Position numbers and translations under genes: made by a program | Notes under the pieces: generated by a model | The model's input: the letters and a program-made list of their open reading frames with translations, nothing else | Database searches by the model: none | Told to the model about the DNA's origin: nothing | Assembly (NCBI RefSeq): GCF_002837145.1 | Contig: NZ_NWMV01000066.1 | Location: 1 to 54,587, forward strand | Source: Macromonas nakdongensis | GTDB taxonomy: Bacteria > Pseudomonadota > Gammaproteobacteria > Burkholderiales > Burkholderiaceae_C | Direction: 5' to 3' | Length of the DNA: 54,587 nucleotides | Part shown: piece after piece, positions 9,702 through 18,591 of the stretch | Position numbering within the stretch: the stretch's first letter is position 1 | Layout: each line of letters begins with the position of its first letter

Positions 9702-10700
9702 TCAGAGCCCCTTGGCCTTTTCGGCACGCAGGATCATGACCTTGGCCAGGGCCAGGACCACGAAGGTGATGACGAACAGCAGGAAGCCGAGCGCGAACAG
9801 GGTGGACAGGTGGAAGTCCGCCGCTTCGGCGAATTCGTTGGCCAGGGTGGAGGCGATGGAGGTGCCCGGCGAAAACAGCGAGGCGGGCAGCCGGTTGGCG
9901 TTGCCGATGACGAAGGTCACGGCCATGGTTTCGCCCAAGGCACGGCCCAGGCCCAGCATCACGCCGCCGATCACGCCTTTTTGCGTGTAAGGCAACACGA
10001 TGCGGCGCACCACTTCCCAGGTGGTGCACCCAATGCCGTAGGCCGATTCGCGCAGGATGGCGGGCACGATTTCGAACACGTCACGCATCACTGCGGCGAT
10101 GAAGGGCAGCACCATGAAGGCCAGGATGATGCCCGCGGCCAGGATGCCCAGGCCCGTGGGCGCGCCACCGAACAGCCAGCCGACCAGGGGCATGCCGCCC
10201 AGCATGTCCTGCAGCGGCACCTGGATGTAGTCGGCAAACAGCGGGGCGAACACGAACAGGCCGAACATGCCGTAGATGATGGAGGGCACCGCGGCCAGCA
10301 ATTCCACCGCCGTGCCCAGCGGGCGGCGCAGCCAGGCGGGGCAGGTTTCGGTCAGGAACAGCGCGACTCCAAAGGCCAGCGGCACGGCGAGCAGCAGGGC
10401 GATGCCGGCGCTGATGAGGGTGCCGACGATGGCGATCGCGGCCCCGAATTCTTCGTTGATGATGTCCCACTCGACGTACCAGACGAAACGCAGGCCGAAC
10501 TTCTGGAACGTGGGCCAGGCGTTGACGAGGAGCGAAACGATGATGCCCAGCAGGGCCAGCAACACCAGCAGCGAAAAGGTTTGCGTGACGCGGTGGAACA
10601 AGGCGTCTTCCAGTCGCTGGCGTTTGGCGATCTGGAGCATGCGGGGGCTACCGGTCTGCGCCGGCGCGGGCGGTGCGCTCATGGTGATATCCAGGTTCAT
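9702..10700 (-). CDS. pstC: Phosphate ABC transporter permease PstC
   Basis: Second channel subunit of the Pst importer. The 332-residue protein has a hydrophilic N-terminus of about 40 residues, then six membrane helices with the conserved periplasmic motif [13 protein letters not shown] and the cytoplasmic EAA loop [23 protein letters not shown] precedes ATG 10700 at a suitable distance. A second Met six residues in (MSAPPAPAQ) is an alternative start. It lies 86 nt downstream of pstS. Confidence 0.95.
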   Translation of the reverse strand: MNLDITMSAPPAPAQTGSPRMLQIAKRQRLEDALFHRVTQTFSLLVLLALLGIIVSLLVNAWPTFQKFGLRFVWYVEWDIINEEFGAAIAIVGTLISAGIALLLAVPLAFGVALFLTETCPAWLRRPLGTAVELLAAVPSIIYGMFGLFVFAPLFADYIQVPLQDMLGGMPLVGWLFGGAPTGLGILAAGIILAFMVLPFIAAVMRDVFEIVPAILRESAYGIGCTTWEVVRRIVLPYTQKGVIGGVMLGLGRALGETMAVTFVIGNANRLPASLFSPGTSIASTLANEFAEAADFHLSTLFALGFLLFVITFVVLALAKVMILRAEKAKGL

Positions 10701-10786
10701 ACTGACTCCGACAAGGACCGGGCCCTTGGCACACGAACGCCCGTCGGTGGGCGGTTCACACCGACGGGACGTTCGGTTTCAAGCCA

Positions 10787-11824
10787 TCACTTGGTGTTGA
10801 TTTGCGACCAGACCTTGCTGCGAATTTCGCCAGTCAGTTTATCGGGCAGCGGCACATAATCCAAATCGGTGGCGAGCTGCTTGCCGTTCTTGAACGCCCA
10901 GTCGAAGAACTTCAGCACTTCAACGCTTTCGGCCTTGTTGCTCGGCTCCTTGTACATCAGGATGAAGGAAGCGGTCACCACCGGGTAAGCGGCATCGCCG
11001 GGCTGGCTCACCAGGGAAATGCCCATGCCCGGGGCCTTGGACCAGTCGGCGTTGGCGGCCGCGGCGGCAAAGGTGGTGTCGTCGGGCATGACGTACTTGC
11101 CGTTCTTGTTCTGCAGCGACAGCACCGGGATGTTGTTCTTCTTGGCGTAGGCGTATTCCACGTAGCCCAGCGAGCCCTTGACGCGGGTGACGTTGGCGGC
11201 CACGCCTTCGTTGCCCTTGCCACCCACCGAGGTCGGGGCCGGCCACTTGACGGCAGCGCCCTTGCCCACGGAGTCGGCCCATTCCTTGCTGACCGAGCTG
11301 AGGTAGTCGGTCCAGTTGAAGGTGGTGCCGGAGCCATCGGCGCGGTGGACGATGGTGATGGCCTGGTCGGGCAGGGTTTTGCCCGGGTTCAGCGCAGCCA
11401 GCTTGGGGTCGTTCCACTTGGCGATCTTGCCCATGAACATCTCGGCCAGCACCGGGCCGGTCACGCGCAGTTCGCCCTTGCCAAAACCTTCGACGTTGAA
11501 GACCGGCACGGTGCCGCCGATGATGGCGGGGAACTGGACCATGCCGTCCTTGTCCAGGTCGGCGCCGGGCACCGGGGCGTCGGAGGCGCCGAAGGCCACG
11601 GTCTTGGCGCGGATCTGGCGGATGCCGCCGGAGGAACCGATGGACTGGTAGTTCAGGCCATTGCCGGTTTCTTTCTTGTACGCTTCGGCCCACTTCGCGT
11701 AGATCGGGAAGGGGAAAGTGGCGCCCGCGCCGGTGATGTCGGCGGCCATGGCCACACCACTGAAACCGACGGTTGCTGCGGACACTGCGGCAGCAGCGAT
11801 GGTTTTCAGAAAGGTACGCTTCAT
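10787..11824 (-). CDS. pstS: Periplasmic phosphate-binding protein PstS
   Basis: High-affinity phosphate-binding protein delivering Pi to PstCAB. The 345-residue protein has a typical Sec signal peptide (KRT, hydrophobic core, cleavage after GVAMA near residue 27), then DITGAGATFPFPIYAKW, the phosphate-binding SIGSSGGIRQI and VHRADGSGTTFNWTDYL segments characteristic of PstS. GAGGA precedes ATG 11824. The upstream Pho box with a -10 10 nt away marks this as the operon promoter. It is first gene of pstS-pstC-pstA-pstB-phoU-phoB-phoR, so the regulator genes are cotranscribed with their target transporter. Confidence 0.97.
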   Translation of the reverse strand: MKRTFLKTIAAAAVSAATVGFSGVAMAADITGAGATFPFPIYAKWAEAYKKETGNGLNYQSIGSSGGIRQIRAKTVAFGASDAPVPGADLDKDGMVQFPAIIGGTVPVFNVEGFGKGELRVTGPVLAEMFMGKIAKWNDPKLAALNPGKTLPDQAITIVHRADGSGTTFNWTDYLSSVSKEWADSVGKGAAVKWPAPTSVGGKGNEGVAANVTRVKGSLGYVEYAYAKKNNIPVLSLQNKNGKYVMPDDTTFAAAAANADWSKAPGMGISLVSQPGDAAYPVVTASFILMYKEPSNKAESVEVLKFFDWAFKNGKQLATDLDYVPLPDKLTGEIRSKVWSQINTK

Positions 11825-11858
11825 GGAGATCCTCAAGGGTTGGTGAAGGGATGTCGCG

Positions 11859-11892
11859 ACTTTAGGAAGTTTTTGTGACAAGCTTGTGACAG
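11859..11892 (-). promoter_or_regulatory. Pho box and -10 of the pst-pho operon
   Basis: On the minus strand CTGTCAC (11892-11886), spacer AAGC, TTGTCAC (11881-11875): two PhoB half-sites 11 bp apart. Exactly 10 nt further is TAAAGT (11864-11859), 4 of 6 to TATAAT. This is the classical layout in which PhoB replaces the -35 element. Confidence 0.88.
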
Positions 11893-12016
11893 CCTCGTCA
11901 CATTCACATGAACCCGCCGCCCACGGCCTCCGGCAGCAGACCCACCGCCCCGGCACGACCTCGGGTTTACACGGTGTTCGGTGGTATGCTGGGCGCCCTT
12001 CAAGAGATTGAACGGC

Positions 12017-13501
12017 ATGCAAAACGGAACCTTACTGGCGGCAGTGGACCTCGGGTCCAACAGCTTTCGCCTCGAAATCGGGCGCTACGATTCGGGCCAT
12101 ATCGAGCGGGTGGAATACCTGAAGGAAGTGGTGCGCCAGGGCAGCGGCCTGGACGAACACAAAAACCTGAGCCTGGTGGCCATGGAGCGCGGCTGGGAAT
12201 GCCTGGCCCGCTTTGGCGAACGGCTGCAGGGCTTCAAGAAGACCCAGGTGCGGGCGGTGGCGACGCAAACCTTGCGCGAAGCGCGCAACCGCGACGACTT
12301 TCTGCGCAAGGCGCAGGCCTTGTTGGGCTTCGGGATCGACGTGGTGTCGGGCCACGAGGAGGCACGCCTGATTTACCAGGGCGTGTCGCACCTGCTGCCG
12401 CAATCGGACGAGCGCCGCCTGGTGTTCGACATCGGGGGCCGTTCGACCGAATTGATCCTGGGCCAGGGCTACACCCCGCAGCGGATGGAGTCCTACCGGC
12501 TGGGCAGCGTGGCCTGGTCGAGCCGCTACTTTCCGCACGGCCAGTTCACCACGGCCCTGTTGCAGACGGCCACCATCGCGGCCAAGGCGGTGCTGGACGA
12601 AGCGCTGGACACCTTCCCCGCCGCCGAATGGACGACGGCCTACGGCTCCTCGGGCACGGTGGGCGCGGTGATGGAAGTGTTGCAGACCCACGGTTTCCCG
12701 GCCGGGGTGATCACGCGCGCGGGCCTGGACTGGCTGATCGAGCGCATGGTGCGCGCCGGTCACGTCGACGAATTGCGCCTGGACGGCCTGAAGGAGGACC
12801 GCCGCCCGGTGCTGGGCGGTGGGGTCAGCGTGTTGCTGGCCCTGTTCGAGCTGTTCGAACTGGACACGGTGCACCGCGCCGAGGGGGCCTTGCGCCAGGG
12901 TGCCCTGTACGACCTGATCGACCGAGAAAACGACCAGACCGACGTGCGCGAACGCACCGTGCGTTGGCTGGGCGAGCGCTTCACCACCGACAAGGCCCAG
13001 GGCCAGCGGGTGGCGAGTGTGGCGACCCAATTGTTCGCCCAGGTAGCGACGGTGGACCCACTCAACGGTCGCTATTCGCAGAAACTCGACTGGGCGGCCC
13101 GGCTGCACGAAATCGGCACCCACATTTCCCACAGCGATGCGCATCGCCACGGCGCCTACATCCTGGACCACGTGGATGCGCCCGGTTTTGCCCTGCCCGA
13201 GTTGCACCGGATGAGCCAGCTGGTGCTGGGTCAGCGTGGCAAGCTGCGCAAGCTGGAGGCCGAGCTGGACGACGAACTGTTTGCCAAACAGCTGCTGTGC
13301 CTGCGGCTGGCGGTGTTGCTGTGCCACGCCCGCAAAGACCCGGACATCGGCGCGCTGCGCCTGAGCTACAAATCGCGCCAGTTCAAGCTGACCGCGGTGC
13401 CGGGCTGGTCGCGCCAGTACCCGCAATCGGCCTGGTTGCTGGGTGAAGAGGTGCTGGCCTGGCAGAAATCCAACTGGCGGCTGCTGGTCGACTTGCGCTG
13501 A
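12017..13501 (+). CDS. ppx: Exopolyphosphatase (Ppx/GppA family)
   Basis: Hydrolyses terminal phosphates from polyphosphate and possibly pppGpp. The 494-residue protein has the ASKHA ATPase fold: phosphate-binding AAVDLGSNSFRLEI near the N-terminus, GHEEARLIYQGV, the second phosphate loop VFDIGGRSTELI, and YGSSGTVGAV. The C-terminal HD-like helical domain includes LHEIGTHISHSDAHRHG. ATG 12017 (MQNGTLL) fits the family start. An upstream in-frame ATG at 11981 has no better ribosome site. It is divergent from pstS. TATGCT at 11985-11990 could be its -10. I found only one poor heptamer for it, so PhoB control is doubtful. Confidence 0.94.
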   Translation: MQNGTLLAAVDLGSNSFRLEIGRYDSGHIERVEYLKEVVRQGSGLDEHKNLSLVAMERGWECLARFGERLQGFKKTQVRAVATQTLREARNRDDFLRKAQALLGFGIDVVSGHEEARLIYQGVSHLLPQSDERRLVFDIGGRSTELILGQGYTPQRMESYRLGSVAWSSRYFPHGQFTTALLQTATIAAKAVLDEALDTFPAAEWTTAYGSSGTVGAVMEVLQTHGFPAGVITRAGLDWLIERMVRAGHVDELRLDGLKEDRRPVLGGGVSVLLALFELFELDTVHRAEGALRQGALYDLIDRENDQTDVRERTVRWLGERFTTDKAQGQRVASVATQLFAQVATVDPLNGRYSQKLDWAARLHEIGTHISHSDAHRHGAYILDHVDAPGFALPELHRMSQLVLGQRGKLRKLEAELDDELFAKQLLCLRLAVLLCHARKDPDIGALRLSYKSRQFKLTAVPGWSRQYPQSAWLLGEEVLAWQKSNWRLLVDLR

Positions 13502-13512
13502 CAGCCGCAACC

Positions 13513-13929
13513 ATGCCACCGCCCGCGCCCTCTCCGGCGTTGAGCGAAGCCATGCACCGGGCCGAGGGGCGGCTGGAAGAGTTGAACCAGCGCATCGCTC
13601 GGCTGGCGCTGCTGCTGGGTGTTCAACTGGACAGCCCTCTGGCGTTTGAACGGATACTGAAACGCCAGGACCCGCATCTGACACCGCGTGGCACCAGCGG
13701 GGTGACAGCCGCCGAGCAGCGCCTGTCGCGCGAGTGGGAAGAGTTGCGCGGGCTGCTGGTCCTGCGTTGCGACCTGATTGCCGAAGACTTGAGCGAACTG
13801 GGCCTGGCCTCCACGCTGGCGATCACGGCCAATGTGGAAACGCGGCTGCTGCGCGAAGGATTCGGCCCCGGGGCCGACGGACTGGACCTGTTCGATCAGA
13901 TGAACCCAGACCCCACCGCGAAACCCTGA
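13513..13929 (+). CDS. Hypothetical protein downstream of ppx
   Basis: I do not recognise this 138-residue protein. It has no signal peptide or membrane helix. Residues 10-45 form an amphipathic helix (EAMHRAEGRLEELNQRIARL) followed by a Leu-rich segment, and the C-terminus is Pro/Asp-rich. It is probably a soluble helical protein. It starts 11 nt after ppx, so it is likely cotranscribed with it, and codon use matches the neighbours. It converges on sixA. A perfect 7-bp stem, GCGCTCG (13940-13946) with CGAGCGC (13953-13959), lies between them without a T run. Confidence 0.65.
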   Translation: MPPPAPSPALSEAMHRAEGRLEELNQRIARLALLLGVQLDSPLAFERILKRQDPHLTPRGTSGVTAAEQRLSREWEELRGLLVLRCDLIAEDLSELGLASTLAITANVETRLLREGFGPGADGLDLFDQMNPDPTAKP

Positions 13930-13965
13930 GTTGCCAGGAGCGCTCGCGCATCCGAGCGCAAACCT

Positions 13966-14445
13966 TCACAGCAATTCCGGCGTCTGGACGGTGAGCACCA
14001 CGGTCTGCAAGCGCCCGTTCTTCTCGCGCTGGCGCAGCCACCAGACCGCGCCCTTGCGGATGGAACATTCGGCCTCCTGCAAGCCCAGCAGGTGAGCCAC
14101 GGTCTGGCCCAGCGTCGGCTGGTGACCGACGATCAGCGCTGCCTGCCGGGCCTCGGGCCACTGGGCCACGCTCAACAGACCGTCCACCGAGCCGTCGGGC
14201 CGCAACTCGTCGCGCAGGCGGTACTTGCGACCCAGAGCGATCACGGTCTGCTCGGTGCGCACCGCCGGGCTGGAGAAGACGCGCACGCCGTCGGGCAGTT
14301 GCCGGTCGAGCCAGCTGGCCATGCGCGCGGCCTGGCGTTCGCCCTTGTGGGTCAGGCGCCGCGACAGGTCGGCGCCGCCACCGTCTTCGGTTTCCTCCAG
14401 GTCTTCGGCCTCGGCGTGGCGCCAGAGGATCAGGTCCATGCTCAT
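13966..14445 (-). CDS. sixA: Phosphohistidine phosphatase SixA-like
   Basis: Small histidine-phosphatase superfamily protein. E. coli SixA removes phosphate from phosphohistidine (ArcB or the PTS-Ntr system). The 159 residues start MSMDLILWRHAEAED with catalytic His10 in the RHA form of the RHG motif. They continue with LTHKGERQAARMASWL, FSSPAVRTEQT and a second conserved histidine in LIVGHQPTLGQ. ATG 14445 overlaps the ppk1 stop (ATGA), so the two are translationally coupled and share the Pho-controlled promoter. A role in removing phosphate from PPK1, which is itself histidine-phosphorylated, is an attractive but untested idea. Confidence 0.9.
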   Translation of the reverse strand: MSMDLILWRHAEAEDLEETEDGGGADLSRRLTHKGERQAARMASWLDRQLPDGVRVFSSPAVRTEQTVIALGRKYRLRDELRPDGSVDGLLSVAQWPEARQAALIVGHQPTLGQTVAHLLGLQEAECSIRKGAVWWLRQREKNGRLQTVVLTVQTPELL

Positions 14446-16514
14446 GCCTTGCCTCCGTAGCGGGCCATCAGGGCGGACTGGGCCGAGTGCAGGGCCGGCT
14501 TGCCCTTGCCCCCGGACACCGCCACCTTGGCGTAACGGCCGTCGGGCTGCAGCAGCCAGGCGTCGCGGTTGTCCTGCAGGTACTGGTGTATGCACTCCTC
14601 CATGACGCGGTGGCGCAGGGCCGGATCGGTCACCGGCCAGGCCAGCTCGATGCGGCGCAGCATGTTGCGGTTCATCCAGTCGGCGCTGGACAGCCACAAC
14701 TCCTCGTGCGTGCCCATGCGGAAGCAGAACACGCGCGAGTGCTCCAGCAGACGCCCGATGACGGAGCGCACCTGCACGTTGTCGGTGTAGCCCGGCACGC
14801 CCGCCGGCAAAATGCAGGCGCCGCGCACGATGATGTCGATCTGCACCCCCTGCTGCGACGCGTGCGCCAGGGCCCGGGCCAAAGGCTCGTCGGTGAGCGA
14901 GTTCATCTTGAGGATGATGCGCGCCTCCTGGCCCTGCTTGGCGGCGGCCACCGTGGCGTCGATGCGGTCGAGCATGCCCTTGTGCAGGTGGAAGGGCGCG
15001 ATCATGGCCTGGTTCAGCTTGGGCAGGCGGTTCTGGCTGGCCAGGTGCAGGAAGACCTGCTCCAGGTCGCTGGTCAGGCCTTCGTCGGCGGTGAGGTAGC
15101 TCAGGTCGGTGTAGAGCCTGGCGGTGCCCGGGTTGTAGTTGCCGGTGGAGACGTGGGCGTAGCGGCGGATCTGCCCGTCTTCACGCCGGGTGACCAGCAA
15201 CATCTTGGCGTGGGTCTTGAGGCCGACGATGCCGTACACCACCTGCGCCCCGACCGACTCCAGCCGCTCGGCGTGGTTGATGTTGGCCTCTTCGTCGAAA
15301 CGGGCCTTGAGCTCGACCACCGCGGTCACTTCCTTGCCACGGCGCACCGCCTCGCGCAGCAGGTCGGCCATTTCACCCTTGGCCCCGGTGCGGTAGATGG
15401 TCTGCTTGATGGCCAGCACGTTCGGGTCTTCCACCGCTTCGCGCAGGAAAGCCAGCACGGCGTCGAAACTCTCGTAAGGCTGGTGGATCAGCACATCGCC
15501 CTGCTTGAGCCGCTCGAAGAAGGACTGACCTGGGGTGAGCTGGACCGGCCAGCCGGGCTGGTAGCGGTCGAAACGCAGGTTCGGTGCGTCGAGCAGGTCG
15601 ATCAACTGGTTCAGGCGCACCAGGTTCACCGGCCCCGGCACGCGGAACAGGGAGTTGGGTGGCAGGGCGAACTGCTGCAGCAGGAAGTCGGACAGGAATT
15701 CGGAGCAGCCCGCCGAAACCTCCAGCCGCAAGGCCTGGCCGTAGTGGCGCTGCTGCAACCCCAGGCGCAGGGCGGTGCGCAGGTTTTTCACCTCTTCCTC
15801 GTCCACCGCCAGGTCGGAATGCCGGGTGACGCGGAACTGCGAGAACTCGGTGACGGTGCGGCCCGGGAACAGGTCGCTCAGGTGCGAGCGGATGATGCTG
15901 GAGATGGAGGCGAAATTGGCCTGCTTGCTGCCCCGCGCGCCGGGGATGCGCACGTAACGCGGCAAGGCACGCGGCACCTTGACGATGGCGATCTCGTTCT
16001 CGCGGCCGAAGGCGTCGCGCCCGGACAGGCGCACGATGAAGTTGAGCGATTTGTTCGCCACCTGCGGGAAGGGGTGCGACGGGTCCAGCCCGATCGGCAG
16101 CAGCAGCGGCTGCACCTCCTGCAGGAAATAGTCTTTCACCCAACGGCGTTGCGGGGTGTTGCGCTCGCCGTGGGCGATCACCTTGATGCCGCGCTTGTCC
16201 AGCGCCGGCATCACGTCGTCGTTGTAGATGGCGTACTGCTGGGCCACCAGTTGCTGCACCTGCTCCGACACCTCGCGGAAGGTTTGGGCGGTGATGGGGC
16301 CGCGCTGCTCGTTCGTCTGGAAGGCCGCCAGGTGGGGGGCGAAGCGCACCTCGAAAAACTCGTCGAGGTTGGACGAGACGATGGCCAGGTAACGCAGGCG
16401 CTCAAGCAGGGGCACCTCGGGCCGGCGGGCCCAGTCGAGCACCCGCTCGTTGAAGGCCAGAATGCTCTGGTCTCGGTCCAGGAAGGGGGATTTGGGCGCG
16501 CTGTTCACACTCAT
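14442..16514 (-). CDS. ppk1: Polyphosphate kinase 1
   Basis: Reversibly polymerises the gamma-phosphate of ATP into polyphosphate at the membrane. The 690 residues match the 688 of E. coli PPK. Visible landmarks are the N-terminal FLDRDQSILAFNERVLDWA, then the two phospholipase-D-like catalytic motifs with His435 (GLKTHAK) and His592 (GRLLEHSRVF), at the same numbers as the E. coli catalytic pair. STGNYNPGTARLYTD follows the first motif. ATG 16514 fits the family start. Upstream in-frame codons would run into the Pho box. It is first gene of ppk1-sixA. Confidence 0.97.
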   Translation of the reverse strand: MSVNSAPKSPFLDRDQSILAFNERVLDWARRPEVPLLERLRYLAIVSSNLDEFFEVRFAPHLAAFQTNEQRGPITAQTFREVSEQVQQLVAQQYAIYNDDVMPALDKRGIKVIAHGERNTPQRRWVKDYFLQEVQPLLLPIGLDPSHPFPQVANKSLNFIVRLSGRDAFGRENEIAIVKVPRALPRYVRIPGARGSKQANFASISSIIRSHLSDLFPGRTVTEFSQFRVTRHSDLAVDEEEVKNLRTALRLGLQQRHYGQALRLEVSAGCSEFLSDFLLQQFALPPNSLFRVPGPVNLVRLNQLIDLLDAPNLRFDRYQPGWPVQLTPGQSFFERLKQGDVLIHQPYESFDAVLAFLREAVEDPNVLAIKQTIYRTGAKGEMADLLREAVRRGKEVTAVVELKARFDEEANINHAERLESVGAQVVYGIVGLKTHAKMLLVTRREDGQIRRYAHVSTGNYNPGTARLYTDLSYLTADEGLTSDLEQVFLHLASQNRLPKLNQAMIAPFHLHKGMLDRIDATVAAAKQGQEARIILKMNSLTDEPLARALAHASQQGVQIDIIVRGACILPAGVPGYTDNVQVRSVIGRLLEHSRVFCFRMGTHEELWLSSADWMNRNMLRRIELAWPVTDPALRHRVMEECIHQYLQDNRDAWLLQPDGRYAKVAVSGGKGKPALHSAQSALMARYGGKA

Positions 16515-16553
16515 GGCCGGGAAGAATGACTTTCGTTGTCGCTGCAACCGGCC

Positions 16554-16587
16554 ATTATTGAGCATTCGAATGACAAATATGTGACAT
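16554..16587 (-). promoter_or_regulatory. Pho box and -10 of ppk1-sixA
   Basis: Minus strand: ATGTCAC (16587-16581), spacer ATAT, TTGTCAT (16576-16570), then exactly 10 nt, then AATAAT (16559-16554), 5 of 6 to TATAAT. Both half-sites match CTGTCAT/C at 6 of 7. Confidence 0.87.
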
Positions 16588-16614
16588 TCTGGTGAAGCCT
16601 GTGCGCCGCCTTGC

Positions 16615-17526
16615 TCACGCCACTGCCGCAGCACGGGGCTGCGCCACCGGACCCGCCTGGGCGTGGCCCGCAGGCCAGTGCACGATCTCCAGGCGCCCGT
16701 CGTGCTGCTCGACGATGGCGGTCAGGCTTTCCACCCAGTCGCCGTCGTTGCAGTACAGGGTCCCGCCGATGTCGCGCATCTCGGCGCGGTGGATGTGGCC
16801 GCAGATCACACCGTCCAAGCCGCGCTTGCGCGCCTCGGCGGCCACCGCACCTTCGAACTGGAGCACGTAGTTCAGCGCACTCTTGACCCGGTGCTTGAGG
16901 TACTGCGACAGCGACCAGTACGGCAATCCCAGGCGTGCGCGCAGGGAGTTGAGGTGGGTGTTCAGGCGCAGCGTCAGTTCGTACAGGTTGTCGCCCAGGT
17001 AGGCCAACCACTTGGCGTACTGGATGACGCCGTCGAAGTGGTCGCCGTGCACCACCCAGAGCTGGCGCCCGTCGGCGGTGGTGTGGATGGCGTCCTCCAC
17101 CACGTCCACTCCGCCGAATTTGTGTCCGATGAAGTGGCGTGCAAATTCGTCGTGGTTACCGGGCACGAAGACCACCTTGCAGCCCTTGCGCGCGCGGCGC
17201 AGGATTTTCTGGACCACGTCGTTGTGGCTTTGCGGCCAGTACCAGCGCCGGCGCAGCTGCCAGCCGTCGATGATGTCGCCGATGAGGTAGAGCCGATCGC
17301 TGGGGTGGGCCTTGAGGAAGGACAACAAGGCCTTGGCCTGGCAACCCGGGGTGCCCAGGTGCACGTCGGAGATGAAGACCGTGCGCAGGTGCGGGCGGCG
17401 CCCGACGGGGCCGTCGTCGTCATCGGGGTCGTCGTCTGGCGCGTCGGGCGCCTGGGGAGGCTGCGCCTGGAGGGCGGCAGCCAAGGGCCCCAAACCCGCG
17501 TCCTCGGGTGCCCAGGAACTGCGCAT
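16615..17526 (-). CDS. plcP: Calcineurin-like metallophosphoesterase, PlcP/LpxH-like
   Basis: Two-metal phosphoesterase of 303 residues. Ligand motifs are DVHLG (D54, H56), GDIIDGW (D84), GNHDE (N124, H125), VHGDHFD (H160) and GHIHRAE (H244, H246). Such proteins are often annotated UDP-2,3-diacylglucosamine hydrolases. Known relatives next to a lipid glycosyltransferase are PlcP, phospholipases C that convert membrane phospholipid to diacylglycerol during phosphate starvation. I favour PlcP because the gene is translationally coupled (TGATG) to an OlsB-like gene behind a Pho box. The N-terminal 45 residues form an acidic Pro/Asp-rich extension. A true LpxH role is the main alternative and would need a lipid A context, which is absent. 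Confidence 0.7.
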   Translation of the reverse strand: MRSSWAPEDAGLGPLAAALQAQPPQAPDAPDDDPDDDDGPVGRRPHLRTVFISDVHLGTPGCQAKALLSFLKAHPSDRLYLIGDIIDGWQLRRRWYWPQSHNDVVQKILRRARKGCKVVFVPGNHDEFARHFIGHKFGGVDVVEDAIHTTADGRQLWVVHGDHFDGVIQYAKWLAYLGDNLYELTLRLNTHLNSLRARLGLPYWSLSQYLKHRVKSALNYVLQFEGAVAAEARKRGLDGVICGHIHRAEMRDIGGTLYCNDGDWVESLTAIVEQHDGRLEIVHWPAGHAQAGPVAQPRAAAVA

Positions 17527-18404
17527 CACGCACCCAGGAAGTGTTTGCGGTAACGCGCGGGCATGTCGGCCAGGCGCATCATCATGGGCAGGTCGGCGGC
17601 GTTGAAGTCGGGGTCCCAGGCCGGGGCACCGAGCACCTTGGCGCCCAGGCGCAGGTAGCCTTTGATGAGAGCGGGCGGCTCGACCGACAAGCCGCCGTCG
17701 AGTTCGTCCACCGGCAGCGGCAGGCGCGGGCGCACGTGGTACTCGATGGAGGCGAGGTGGCGCTCCCGCACCTGGCGCCAGATGCTGGCGGCGGCATGGC
17801 CGCCGCCGACCAGGCCGTGCGGTCCTTCGTGTTGCATGGGGATGCTGGCGCAGCCGATCATGGTGTCGAGCCGGTTGCGCGCCATGAATTCGGCCAGCGC
17901 CCCCCACAGGGCCAGGATGACGCCGCCGTGGCGGTGGTCGGGGTGCACGCAGCTGCGGCCCAGCTCCACCATCTGGGCGCGGATGCCGCGCAGGCGGGTC
18001 AGGTCGAATTCGGTGTCGCTGTAAAAACCGCCGACGCGCTTGGCCTGGGCCGGGGTCAGCACGCGGTAGGTGCCGATGACCTGGCGCGTGGCCGCGTCGC
18101 GCACCAGCAGGTGTTCGCAGTAGTCGTCGAACAGGTCAACGTCGTGACCGGGCACGGTCTGGGGCAGGCGTGCGCCCATTTCGCCGGCGAACACGTCGTG
18201 GCGCAGACGCTGGGCCTCGCGCACCTCGTCGTGGTGCCGGGCCCAGCTCACGTCGAGGGCTTCGGTGCGCTCCGCCTGCGCCACCGCGGGCCGCGCCTGG
18301 ACCGGCGCCTGGGGCGGTGTGAACACCGGGGCCGGCGGGCGCAACCACACGCCCATCGGCATGACTGGGGCCAGGTCCAGGGTGGGGATCGGCGGTTCTT
18401 TCAT
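17526..18404 (-). CDS. olsB: Hemolysin-like GNAT N-acyltransferase, OlsB-like
   Basis: Probable ornithine N-alpha-acyltransferase, making lyso-ornithine lipid from ornithine and 3-hydroxyacyl-ACP. The 292 residues (OlsB is about 296) have a Pro-rich N-terminus. The acyltransferase fold includes RLRHDVFAGEMG at 67-78, GTYRVLTPAQA, ELGRSCVHPDHRHGGV from 147, and the C-terminal KGYLRLGAKVLG and MPARYRKHFLG typical of this COG3176 family. ATG 18404 follows AAGGAG by 7 nt. A longer frame would translate the Pho box. The partner OlsA acyltransferase is not in the window, so the product could be another N-acyl amino acid. First gene of the olsB-plcP operon. Confidence 0.72.
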   Translation of the reverse strand: MKEPPIPTLDLAPVMPMGVWLRPPAPVFTPPQAPVQARPAVAQAERTEALDVSWARHHDEVREAQRLRHDVFAGEMGARLPQTVPGHDVDLFDDYCEHLLVRDAATRQVIGTYRVLTPAQAKRVGGFYSDTEFDLTRLRGIRAQMVELGRSCVHPDHRHGGVILALWGALAEFMARNRLDTMIGCASIPMQHEGPHGLVGGGHAAASIWRQVRERHLASIEYHVRPRLPLPVDELDGGLSVEPPALIKGYLRLGAKVLGAPAWDPDFNAADLPMMMRLADMPARYRKHFLGA

Positions 18405-18466
18405 CGTCTGCTCCTTGTGCTTGGAGTCATTTTTGAGGGCCTGCGTGTCGCCAACATGGCATTTCC

Positions 18467-18484
18467 ATGAAAACGGGATGACAG
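18467..18484 (-). promoter_or_regulatory. Pho box of the olsB-plcP operon
   Basis: Minus strand: perfect consensus CTGTCAT (18484-18478), spacer CCCG, TTTTCAT (18473-18467). No good -10 is seen at the expected distance. CATGTT nearby is weak. Confidence 0.75.
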
Positions 18485-18509
18485 GCACTCGGCCACCCTG
18501 CCCGCCCGA

Positions 18510-18549
18510 CTTTCACGGTTTCGTCACCCAACCGTCATGCGCACTTCAC
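18510..18549 (+). promoter_or_regulatory. Four tandem Pho half-sites before ugd
   Basis: Heptamers CTTTCAC (18510), TCGTCAC (18521), CCGTCAT (18532) and ACTTCAC (18543) are each separated by 4 nt, giving an exact 11-bp period and alignment on one helix face. Each unit keeps TCAC or TCAT. The array ends 42 nt before the ugd start. Confidence 0.78.
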
Positions 18550-18591
18550 CGCCAGTCCGAAACATGACCCCATCGAAACAAGGAGTTGGCG

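Noticed and set aside
11895-11912. Pho box directed toward ppx
   Set aside because: TCGTCAC at 11895 is a fair half-site, but the unit 11 bp further (ACATGAA) does not match, so control of ppx is not supported.
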